From assembly GCA_964345255.1 (NCBI GenBank), contig CAYFQK010000066.1, forward strand, positions 1 through 13,704: a DNA stretch of 13,704 bases, written 5' to 3'. A model generated the notes under the pieces. That model had not been told where the DNA came from, made no database searches, and was given only the letters and a program-made list of their open reading frames with translations. Below, in pieces: positions 1 through 5,252 of this stretch. Source of the stretch: JAIPAH01 sp964345255 (GTDB lineage: Bacteria > Bacteroidota > Bacteroidia > Bacteroidales > JAIPAH01). Each line of letters starts with the position of its first letter. Positions within the stretch are counted from its first letter, which is position 1. Both the position numbers and the translations under genes were made by a program.

Positions 1-8
1 GACGTGCA

Positions 9-52
9 CCCTCGAAAAATAAAGCAAATCACAGATTTGCTATTTTTCGGGG
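9..52. repeat. Hairpin element A abutting a tRNA-Ala fragment
   Basis: This is an imperfect inverted repeat. The left arm is 9-30 and the right arm 34-52, with a 3-nt loop. Nineteen base pairs form if one T (position 12) and two A (two of positions 21-23) are bulged out of the left arm. The ends read CCCTCG and CGGGG, exactly as in hairpin B at 591-617, while the inner stem sequence is unrelated. The right end abuts the tRNA-Ala 3' fragment at 53. There is no T-run on either side, so it does not look like a simple terminator. Reading it as a member of a dispersed palindromic repeat family is an inference. Confidence 0.6.
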
Positions 53-72
53 CCGATGACCTCCTGACTGCC
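53..72 (-). pseudogene. tRNA-Ala 3' fragment (anticodon to T stem)
   Basis: These 20 bases are identical to 433-452, inside the intact tRNA-Ala gene, in the same orientation. They correspond to tRNA bases 35-54 counted from the 5' end. The fragment therefore begins at the first anticodon base (GGC) and ends after the 5' strand of the T stem, where hairpin A replaces the T loop and acceptor strand. It cannot make a tRNA. With 433-452 it forms a direct repeat flanking the GIY-YIG gene, as in integration into or duplication of a tRNA gene. Confidence 0.75.
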
Positions 73-82
73 TCGTATCCTC

Positions 83-364
83 CTATTCAAATAATTTCCA
101 TAGCAATATCTCGAAATTATGCCTGGCTACAAAACCCTTGAGTTTATCTTTTGAATGAAGATTCTTTAATTGTTTTTCCAGTTTCATGGAGTCGGCGCGT
201 GTAAGACATTTTTTATATGCGGCTAAATCCCAGGGTCTACCTCTACGCGTGGAACGAACATATCCCCGATTATGCCTTTCTAGTCTTTTATCGAGATCAT
301 TGCATTGTCCGTAATAAAACCTCTTCAGACTTCCGGAAAATAATATGTAAGTGTAAAATGTCAT
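83..364 (-). CDS. GIY-YIG nuclease superfamily protein
   Basis: This is a 93-aa single-domain GIY-YIG protein, the size of the stand-alone UvrC-N-like group. The first strand reads YTYIL near the N-terminus and FYYGQ stands in place of the usual YYIG. It is followed by DLDKRLERHN, with the catalytic-type Arg, and KLEKQLK, with the metal-binding-type Glu, so the active site looks intact. The family cleaves DNA, but the substrate here is unknown. I chose the ATG at 362-364. An in-frame TTG at 407-409 would add 15 residues, but these run across a terminator hairpin and look spurious. The gene lies 48 nt downstream of tRNA-Ala, on the same strand, with no recognisable promoter of its own, and is followed 10 nt later by a broken tRNA-Ala copy. 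This suggests a mobile or homing-type unit associated with the tRNA, but its mobility is an inference. Confidence 0.85.
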   Translation of the reverse strand: MTFYTYILFSGSLKRFYYGQCNDLDKRLERHNRGYVRSTRRGRPWDLAAYKKCLTRADSMKLEKQLKNLHSKDKLKGFVARHNFEILLWKLFE

Positions 365-369
365 GAAAT

Positions 370-398
370 AAAAAAAGGGAGACCTTTTAAAATCTCCC
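370..398 (-). terminator. Rho-independent terminator after tRNA-Ala
   Basis: On the minus strand there is a 6-bp stem (GGGAGA/TCTCCC, 377-382 and 393-398) with a 10-nt A/T-rich loop that can zip further. It is followed by seven T (370-376). It begins 14 nt past the tRNA 3' end and finishes 5 nt before the GIY-YIG start codon. It should end the tRNA transcript, so the nuclease gene would depend on read-through. Confidence 0.6.
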
Positions 399-412
399 CC
401 TCTTTTCAATTG

Positions 413-486
413 TGGAGAATATCGGGCTCGAACCGATGACCTCCTGACTGCCAGTCAGACGCTCTAGCCAACTGAGCTAATTCCCC
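413..486 (-). tRNA. tRNA-Ala(GGC)
   Basis: This is a complete 74-nt cloverleaf on the minus strand. It has a 7-bp acceptor stem, a 4-bp D stem, a 5-bp anticodon stem with loop CTGGCAG, a 5-nt variable loop, and a 5-bp T stem with the TTCGAGC loop. The anticodon is GGC and reads the alanine codon GCC. The acceptor stem contains the G3:U70 pair that identifies alanine tRNAs. The discriminator base is A. The 3' CCA is not encoded, because the genomic sequence continues as CAA. The 5' end sits just downstream of broken tRNA-Ala sequence. Confidence 0.95.
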
Positions 487-497
487 TTTTAAGTCAT

Positions 498-505
498 GAA
501 ATATA
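498..505 (-). promoter_or_regulatory. Candidate promoter -7 element for the intact tRNA-Ala
   Basis: The minus strand reads TATATTTC, one base off the Bacteroidota TAnnTTTG element, 11 nt before the tRNA 5' end. A TTGG that could serve as the -33 box lies 19 nt upstream, inside the broken tRNA fragment (525-528). The short leader fits a tRNA promoter. This is a match by eye only. Confidence 0.35.
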
Positions 506-518
506 TGATTATACAACA

Positions 519-632
519 CTCTAGCCAATCCCGAAAAGCGGAACTTTTCGGGCCTGCCCGAATGAACGAATTCATTCGTTCGGGCGGGGACCCTCGATTT
601 GGTTTTCCAAATCGGGGCTGAGCTAATTCCCC
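519..632 (-). pseudogene. tRNA-Ala 5' fragment split by a hairpin insert
   Basis: Positions 618-632 and 519-528 match bases 1-15 and 16-25 of the intact tRNA-Ala without a mismatch. An 89-bp block (529-617) is inserted cleanly between them, in the D arm, with no tRNA base lost. The match ends at 519. The next nine tRNA bases are missing and the bases after them appear only at 53-72. Together, the two fragments look like one older tRNA-Ala gene cut open by the unit at 73-518. Confidence 0.75.
529..617. repeat. 89-bp insert of three abutting hairpins
   Basis: Hairpin C (530-552) has a perfect 9-bp stem and the loop CGGAA. Hairpin D (553-588) is an 18-bp near-palindrome centred between 570 and 571, with two G-T pairs and one mismatch. 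Hairpin B (591-617) has an 11-bp stem, a TTTT loop and a bulged T at 594. All three open with CCC and close with GGG, followed inward by CGA/TCG, while their inner stems differ. The block interrupts a tRNA-Ala D arm. It has no ORF and no target duplication that I can see. Confidence 0.7.
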
Positions 633-664
633 ATTAAAGAACTCTTTGCATCAAAATGCGGCTG

Positions 665-672
665 CAAAGTTA
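665..672 (-). promoter_or_regulatory. Candidate promoter -7 element upstream of the broken tRNA-Ala
   Basis: The minus strand reads TAACTTTG followed by C, a perfect TAnnTTTG -7 element, 32 nt before the 5' end of the broken tRNA copy. The -33 region is weak (TTTA about 20 nt upstream). It may be the original promoter of the split tRNA gene and could still read through to the intact one. Confidence 0.4.
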
Positions 673-702
673 AAAAATTTCTGATTTCACAGTAAACTTT
701 TT

Positions 703-710
703 CATATTTG
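703..710 (+). promoter_or_regulatory. Weak candidate promoter -7 element for thpR
   Basis: CATATTTG differs by one base from TAnnTTTG and ends 15 nt before the thpR ATG. A TTTC lies 21 nt upstream in the -33 region. The intergenic stretch is shared with divergent tRNA promoters. The support is weak. Confidence 0.25.
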
Positions 711-725
711 TAGAAAAGTCAGCTT

Positions 726-1283
726 ATGAAACGTCTTTTTGCCGCCATACCAATTCATTTAACCAGGGAGAGCATTCAAAACCTTCAGCAACTTCAGGAT
801 AAACTGAAGGATGACAAAATCAAATGGGTGGATCTTCAAAATACACACTTGACCATGAAATTTTTCGGGGAAACCCCGGAAGAACGGGTGGATGATATTT
901 GTGAACAGCTCGATATGGCTTGTGCGGGAATTGAACCTTTTGAAATGAAGATGAACCGCCTGGGCATTTTCGGCAGTCGCTACAAGCCTAAGGTTATCTG
1001 GCTGGGCTTTAAGGAATGTGAGGAAATCATTCGGTTACAAAAAAATATGGCTAAAGAGTTAGAAAAAATCGAAATCTATGAAGATCGGCAAAACTTTGTT
1101 CCTCATCTCACTGTCGGGAGAGTTAAACACATTCAGGATAAAAAATTCTTCCAGGAAATGATTGATAAGTTTAAAAACCGGTTTTCGCAAAAAAACACTA
1201 TTCAGGAAATGCATCTTTTTGAGAGTATTTTAAAATCCAGCGGACCGGAGTATCATGTTGTTGAAACCTTCCGGTTCGAATAA
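726..1283 (+). CDS. thpR: RNA 2',3'-cyclic phosphodiesterase (ThpR/LigT, 2H family)
   Basis: This 185-aa cytoplasmic protein has the family's usual length. The two catalytic HxT motifs are present: H41-L-T43, followed by MKFFGE, and H127-L-T129, followed by VGR. Their spacing is typical of the LigT branch of the 2H phosphoesterases. The N-terminus MKRLFAAIP is also typical. Family members open 2',3'-cyclic phosphates on RNA, and E. coli LigT can join tRNA halves through a reversible 2'-5' linkage. The cellular substrate is unknown. The ATG at 726 is the natural start and has no clear Shine-Dalgarno sequence. The gene stands alone on the plus strand, divergent from the tRNA-Ala cluster and convergent with the DUF6249 gene. 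Confidence 0.93.
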   Translation: MKRLFAAIPIHLTRESIQNLQQLQDKLKDDKIKWVDLQNTHLTMKFFGETPEERVDDICEQLDMACAGIEPFEMKMNRLGIFGSRYKPKVIWLGFKECEEIIRLQKNMAKELEKIEIYEDRQNFVPHLTVGRVKHIQDKKFFQEMIDKFKNRFSQKNTIQEMHLFESILKSSGPEYHVVETFRFE

Positions 1284-1374
1284 AAAAGCCCGCAACCTGA
1301 TGATTTTATCCAACATTATTTGTCTTCCCTAATCATCAAATTACGAGCTTACCCAAAAATTCACAAGTTGTTAA

Positions 1375-1734
1375 CTACATGCTTTCCTCTGATCCTTCTT
1401 TTTTCTCTTTTTCTTTCACATTCTTTTTTTGCAGGAAAAAATCAAGAATCAGGGCGATACCACCGAAAAGAAATATCATGGAAAAGTAAGCCACATCTTC
1501 CGTAAGCACATCAAGACTTACAAAAATATTGGCCAGTAGTATTCCAAATCCTACTCCTATTAACAGAAGACCGTATTTCAATGACGAGGATTCTTTTTTA
1601 TCACCTGTCTTAAATACGGATGCGTCCTTGTTGGTCTGTAGCAGCGCCATGCGCTCCTTTCGTCTTACCTGGAGATAGACAATCGCAACGATTGCCCCAA
1701 AAATAACTCCTAATATCAATACTGGTTGAAACAT
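1375..1734 (-). CDS. DUF6249-type small membrane protein
   Basis: This is a 119-aa protein with three predicted membrane helices: residues about 2-22, 54-72 and 80-100. The first is followed by a basic QVRRKERMALLQ stretch. The middle part carries KYGLLLIGVGFGILLAN, the pattern I associate with the Bacteroidota DUF6249 family. The C-terminal tail is short, cytoplasmic and highly charged (KKNVKEKEKKEGSEESM). The biochemical function is unknown; related genes are often near sigma factor and anti-sigma genes, but none is visible here. The gene is monocistronic, facing thpR at its 3' end and divergent from the YkgJ-like gene. The family call is from memory of the pattern. Confidence 0.75.
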   Translation of the reverse strand: MFQPVLILGVIFGAIVAIVYLQVRRKERMALLQTNKDASVFKTGDKKESSSLKYGLLLIGVGFGILLANIFVSLDVLTEDVAYFSMIFLFGGIALILDFFLQKKNVKEKEKKEGSEESM

Positions 1735-1900
1735 AATTTTGTGTTTTTAATTTTCATTTTTTCACTTCGTTTGACGCAGGGTTTTATTCGTGGTTACAGA
1801 ATTTGATGAATAACTTTCCCGTTACCAAAATGTTAAAACCTAACAATCAGCTTGCATGGGTAAAAAAAATAATCAGACCTTTGCATACAAATTCAGCTTT

Positions 1901-2152
1901 ATGAAGTGCAGAATAGGATGCGGAGCGTGTTGTATAGCCCCTTCGATTAGTACACCGATCCCGGGCATGCCGAATGGAAAGCCGGCTGGGATGCCGTGTG
2001 TGCATCTGACGGATGATTACAAATGTGCCTTATTTAACCACCCGGACCGCCCGGAGGTATGCAAAAGCTTTCAGGCTGATCCGCTGGTGTGCGGCAGCAG
2101 CCGGGAGGAAGCTTTAAACCTTCTTTCAGAACTTGAGGGCGCCACTAAATAA
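1901..2152 (+). CDS. YkgJ family cysteine cluster protein
   Basis: The encoded 83-aa protein is rich in cysteine: CRIGCGACC at the N-terminus, then single Cys residues in MPCVHL, YKCALF, EVCKSF and LVCGSS. That makes eight Cys in all, a layout expected to bind a metal or Fe-S cluster. The core (IAPSISTPIPGMPNGKPAG) closely resembles the YkgJ family of E. coli and many other bacteria. The function of that family is not established. I start at the ATG at 1901 because family members, as I recall them, begin just before CxxxCGACC. An in-frame ATG at 1856 would add 15 residues of low similarity and cannot be excluded. The gene converges on the DUF4837 gene. Confidence 0.85.
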   Translation: MKCRIGCGACCIAPSISTPIPGMPNGKPAGMPCVHLTDDYKCALFNHPDRPEVCKSFQADPLVCGSSREEALNLLSELEGATK

Positions 2153-2184
2153 AAATAGCTGCTTCGCGCGGTTACGAAACAGCT
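2147..2184 (-). terminator. Terminator of the DUF4837 gene
   Basis: The hairpin arms are 2157-2166 and 2175-2184: AGCTG and TTCG pair with their complements across one C/A mismatch. The loop is 8 nt. On the minus strand it is followed by an interrupted T-tract (2147-2156). The hairpin starts 33 nt past the DUF4837 stop, between two convergent genes. The T-tract overlaps the YkgJ stop codon. Confidence 0.45.
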
Positions 2185-2216
2185 CCTCTCGAATTATTTG
2201 AATTAAAGAAAAAAAG

Positions 2217-3278
2217 CTAGTCCCCGGTAAAACGTAAACTCTTCATAATCGCCTCCATCTGCAGAAGCTTATCGCGCTTATCCTGACCGGGAGCGTAAAC
2301 ATAGCTATCCAGTGTATAAAGTTTGCCATTGTTTTCATTCACAAAGGTGTAACTCATGTATGGACCTCCCAGGAAGCCATTTTCCAGCTCCCACAATCCG
2401 CGAATTCTCACGGCATACAGGTCTTTAAACGTGGTGCGTTCCACCTTGGGTGATACGACATCTGAAGTAATCATGTAAGACCCTTCCGTGGGTCCGGGAA
2501 TAAAATTCTTTGTGATGGTATTGCGCCGCGAAAGGATAGCCTGAGTGGCAAACTGCGAAGTGTCTTTATAAGGCTCCACTCTCAGCAACATGCCCTGGCC
2601 GTATTTGCGGGTTTCCTTTCTTATCCAGGCAAAATTCTCCAGCTGCTTTGCAACAAAAAAGCCATCCGGAAAAACCATGGAAATCTCGTAATTTTTCATC
2701 AGTGTATTCCGAATTTCAGTACTGGCCGCCTGGCTGAAAGTAATCTGGAGCCTCCTGATTTCATTATCGTGAAACAGGCGCATAAAAGCTTTCTTGTGTT
2801 CCTGAAAAAGGCTGTAAAATCCTTTTAGGTGGGGAGCGTTAATACGAATGACGCGCTGTGGAAAAGCCCACAAGTCCTGCTTGGTTTCAATATAAGGTTT
2901 GTTAAAACGCGACTTATCGATATCAACAATAAAAAGATTCCGGTGATTTTTAAACATCCGTTTATTGAGAGCGCTCAGGTTTACATTAGGCGTGGAAAAC
3001 ATGGGTTCAACCTGCGGCAGGCGGGGTACCTTTTGCTGAAAAAATTCCCTTACCGTATCACCAGGCTGAGCTTCCCACAATCCCTCATTCATCACCACCA
3101 GTAGTTCGGAGGTTTTACCCACCGAGTTCGGCAAATTAGAGGGATTCTCTTTAATCCCTACTTTATCGGAAGTTGAAGAAGCCTCCTGGCCGGATTTTTG
3201 CTTTTTGTTGTTGCAGGATACGGATACAACGACTAATGTCAAAAATACCACCCATATCCTAAATGAATTTTTTATCAT
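2217..3278 (-). CDS. DUF4837 family lipoprotein
   Basis: This 353-aa protein starts with a lipoprotein signal peptide: MIKNSFRIW, a hydrophobic stretch, then VSVSC with the lipidated Cys at residue 22. A short linker rich in polar residues follows. The rest matches my memory of the Bacteroidota-specific DUF4837 family. It includes an early SELLVVMNEGLWE segment, a middle region with FNKPYIETKQDLWAFPQ, and a C-terminal part with IRGLWEL and GGPYMSYTF. It is expected to sit in the outer membrane or on its periplasmic face. The function is unknown. It lies 227 bp downstream of the transglycosylase with hairpins between, so it is probably transcribed separately. Confidence 0.85.
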   Translation of the reverse strand: MIKNSFRIWVVFLTLVVVSVSCNNKKQKSGQEASSTSDKVGIKENPSNLPNSVGKTSELLVVMNEGLWEAQPGDTVREFFQQKVPRLPQVEPMFSTPNVNLSALNKRMFKNHRNLFIVDIDKSRFNKPYIETKQDLWAFPQRVIRINAPHLKGFYSLFQEHKKAFMRLFHDNEIRRLQITFSQAASTEIRNTLMKNYEISMVFPDGFFVAKQLENFAWIRKETRKYGQGMLLRVEPYKDTSQFATQAILSRRNTITKNFIPGPTEGSYMITSDVVSPKVERTTFKDLYAVRIRGLWELENGFLGGPYMSYTFVNENNGKLYTLDSYVYAPGQDKRDKLLQMEAIMKSLRFTGD

Positions 3279-3299
3279 AGCTTATGACCTGTTTATTGG

Positions 3300-3309
3300 T
3301 TAACGTTAA
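3300..3309. promoter_or_regulatory. 10-bp palindrome TTAACGTTAA upstream of DUF4837
   Basis: This is a perfect palindrome 21 nt before the DUF4837 start codon. It could be an operator, but short A/T-rich palindromes also occur by chance. No clear TAnnTTTG promoter was found beside it. Confidence 0.2.
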
Positions 3310-3378
3310 TAGATGAAGCATATTTCAAACTGGTTATAAACTTTTAACTTGTCGCCCAACAAATACACCTTCTCCTAA

Positions 3379-3439
3379 TCTCTTAAAAAGAAAATTCACA
3401 AGCCAAAAGGCTCTCGCATGTTGGCTTTTCTCTTAAAAA
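3379..3439 (-). terminator. Hairpin between direct repeats downstream of the transglycosylase
   Basis: A 7-bp stem (AAGCCAA at 3400-3406, TTGGCTT at 3421-3427) has a 14-nt loop and T-rich sequence beyond it on both strands. It lies between two exact copies of TCTCTTAAAAA (3379-3389 and 3429-3439), 50 bp apart. It is placed to terminate the minus-strand operon, 78 nt past the transglycosylase stop. An insertion-like origin is also possible. Confidence 0.35.
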
Positions 3440-3466
3440 TACAACAGGATTTCATGGCTTAAATCC
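3435..3466 (-). terminator. Weak terminator-like hairpin after the transglycosylase gene
   Basis: On the minus strand a 6-bp stem GGATTT/AAATCC (3461-3466 pairing with 3447-3452) has an 8-nt loop and is followed by TGTTGTATTTTT. An alternative outer pairing (CAGGA/TCCTG) is possible. It is the first hairpin past the transglycosylase stop codon. Confidence 0.3.
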
Positions 3467-3505
3467 CGTTCCTGTATGTTCAATCCAGGCATTTCAAGCG
3501 AAAAA

Positions 3506-5182
3506 TCAGCTTTTACCAGCATTAATTTTAATTCGCTGCCCCGCTTTCAGGCGTCTTGAGTTGTATATGCTATTCAGTTTTTTAAGCTGATCAACACTCA
3601 CCCCATCAAATTTTTTAGCAATTTCATACAGCGTGTCGCCGGCTTTCACCCGGTAGTATACGATATCTTCCTGGGTAGAAGTAGATTTTTGGGTGGGCTC
3701 TTCCACGTATAGCTTTTCGTTTATCCGGATCATATTGCCACGGATATTATTCCAGCGACGCAACTGATTTACAGAAACATTATAGGCGCTGGCTATTTCA
3801 CCGAGTGTCTCTCCTCTTTTCACCCGGTGAATGCCATCCCCGGATTTTTGAATACTTCGCCTGGAAGAGGAAGCGTATCCCCTGGAATAAACAATAAGTT
3901 TCTGGCCCGGATAAATCCTCGAACTACGGAGATTGTTCCATGCCTTGAGCCGGGACACAGAAATATGATATTTCCGGGCAATAAGTCCCAGATTCTCCCC
4001 TCTCCTGACAACATGTAACCTTCTGGATTTCGCCTTCTCAATTTCTTTCAGCAGCTTCTCCTTTTCTATACCTCTTTTCGTTTTGTATGCATACACTTCC
4101 TGTTCGTTTTTCAAAAATTTTGTAGCATACTCATAGGGTAACCTTAAATAATAATCATTCCCATCATTGGCCGGAATAATCCCTTTTTTATATCGCGGAT
4201 TCAAAAATTCAATGGTTTCTTTATCGATTCCGAATTTTTCAGAAAGTTGCTCGAACGATAGCACATCGTTGACCTTCACCGTATCGGTTTCATGAAAGCG
4301 ATACTCCGGGTCTACAGGATAAATGTTGTGTTCGGCAGCATAATTCATTACATAGTTCACCGCAATGAATGCTGGCACATACCCACGCGTCTCACGAGGT
4401 AAAAAAGGCCATACTGCCCAGTAACTCTTCACTCCTCCTGCATATCGAATCGCCCTGTTTACATTTCCTGCTCCTGAGTTGTAGGCGGCCATTGCCAATG
4501 CCCAGTTCCCATAAATTTCGTATAAATCTCCCAGATGTTCACAAGCGGCAATTGTAGAGCGACGAGGGTCATATCGATCATCGATAAATGAATTAACTTT
4601 CAAATCATACACTTTACCCGTACGATACATAAACTGCCAAAGCCCTTTGGCTCCGGCATGAGATCCTGCCTTCGGATGCAGAGCCGATTCTACAATAGCC
4701 AGATATTTCATCTCCAGCGGCAGCCCATGTTTATCCAGCTCTTCCTCAAACATTGGAAAATAATAGTGCGCGAGCCCCAGCATGCGGGCCGTTAAATCTC
4801 TTTTCCTGATAGAATAAAGATCGATGTAGTTTCTAACCACCTTGTTATAAGTAAGATTGAGCGGAGTCTTTACGTCTAGTTCTTTAAGACGTGCCTTATA
4901 TACTGAATCCGGGTAAACAGGAACGGTATCTTCGGGGAAATTGTAAACATTCAATTGCGACGTATCGGTAATCAGCTGGTCCTTACCCCAAATTTTCTTC
5001 TCTACCAAGCTATCCAGCTTATCTACATCCACCGTATCCGCATCGGAAATTTTGAAATTAAGGGAATCTGATTTTACAATCTCAGCCTGAAGCAAAAACC
5101 ACTCTGAATTATACTGCGCATTTGCTTTTTCAGCGGCCATTATAGTTAAAATTCCCAATAAATAAATAATTCTTCTCTTCAT
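3506..5182 (-). CDS. MltD-type lytic transglycosylase with three LysM domains
   Basis: This 558-aa exported protein cleaves the glycan strands of peptidoglycan. The signal peptide is residues 1-22 (MKRRIIYLL...ANA, cut before QYN). The SLT domain spans about 145-280, with the catalytic Glu165 in AIVESALHP, then GAKGLWQFM and AMAAYNSGAGN. A degenerate LysM-like stretch lies at about 296-348. Three clear LysM domains follow at about 389-432, 451-493 and 509-554, each beginning V(K/R)xGxxLxxIA. The order SLT then LysM is that of MltD. I chose the ATG at 5182 because it gives a clean signal peptide. The ORF is open up to 5332, but that extension runs into gatA. The gene is last in the long minus-strand block, 70 nt after gatA. 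Confidence 0.93.
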   Translation of the reverse strand: MKRRIIYLLGILTIMAAEKANAQYNSEWFLLQAEIVKSDSLNFKISDADTVDVDKLDSLVEKKIWGKDQLITDTSQLNVYNFPEDTVPVYPDSVYKARLKELDVKTPLNLTYNKVVRNYIDLYSIRKRDLTARMLGLAHYYFPMFEEELDKHGLPLEMKYLAIVESALHPKAGSHAGAKGLWQFMYRTGKVYDLKVNSFIDDRYDPRRSTIAACEHLGDLYEIYGNWALAMAAYNSGAGNVNRAIRYAGGVKSYWAVWPFLPRETRGYVPAFIAVNYVMNYAAEHNIYPVDPEYRFHETDTVKVNDVLSFEQLSEKFGIDKETIEFLNPRYKKGIIPANDGNDYYLRLPYEYATKFLKNEQEVYAYKTKRGIEKEKLLKEIEKAKSRRLHVVRRGENLGLIARKYHISVSRLKAWNNLRSSRIYPGQKLIVYSRGYASSSRRSIQKSGDGIHRVKRGETLGEIASAYNVSVNQLRRWNNIRGNMIRINEKLYVEEPTQKSTSTQEDIVYYRVKAGDTLYEIAKKFDGVSVDQLKKLNSIYNSRRLKAGQRIKINAGKS

Positions 5183-5205
5183 TTCTTCTCGATGATTTGA
5201 AAGCA

Positions 5206-5213
5206 CAAAAATA
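5206..5213 (-). promoter_or_regulatory. Candidate -7 element for the transglycosylase gene
   Basis: The minus strand reads TATTTTTG, a full match to TAnnTTTG, 23 nt before the ATG at 5182. The -33 region is weak: an ATTG lies about 16 nt upstream, closer than usual. It would let the transglycosylase be transcribed independently of gatA. Confidence 0.35.
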
Positions 5214-5252
5214 TTGCAAAGAATAATTCCAATAACAATACGATCCATTTTT

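Noticed and set aside
365..409. TTG start for the GIY-YIG gene
   Set aside because: The extra codons are the terminator hairpin and T-run of the tRNA, so they are unlikely to be coding.
1..632. CRISPR array or attenuator series
   Set aside because: The hairpins are not evenly spaced direct repeats and have no spacers. The direct repeats present are tRNA-derived.
1298..1338. Inverted repeat TGATGATT...AATCATCA between thpR and DUF6249
   Set aside because: The 25-nt loop and the lack of an adjacent T-run on either strand do not support a terminator. It may be chance.
1320..1505. Plus-strand 61-aa ORF
   Set aside because: It largely overlaps the 3' end of the DUF6249 gene on the other strand. 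Its composition is what is expected from reading membrane-protein DNA backwards, and it shows no recognisable motif.
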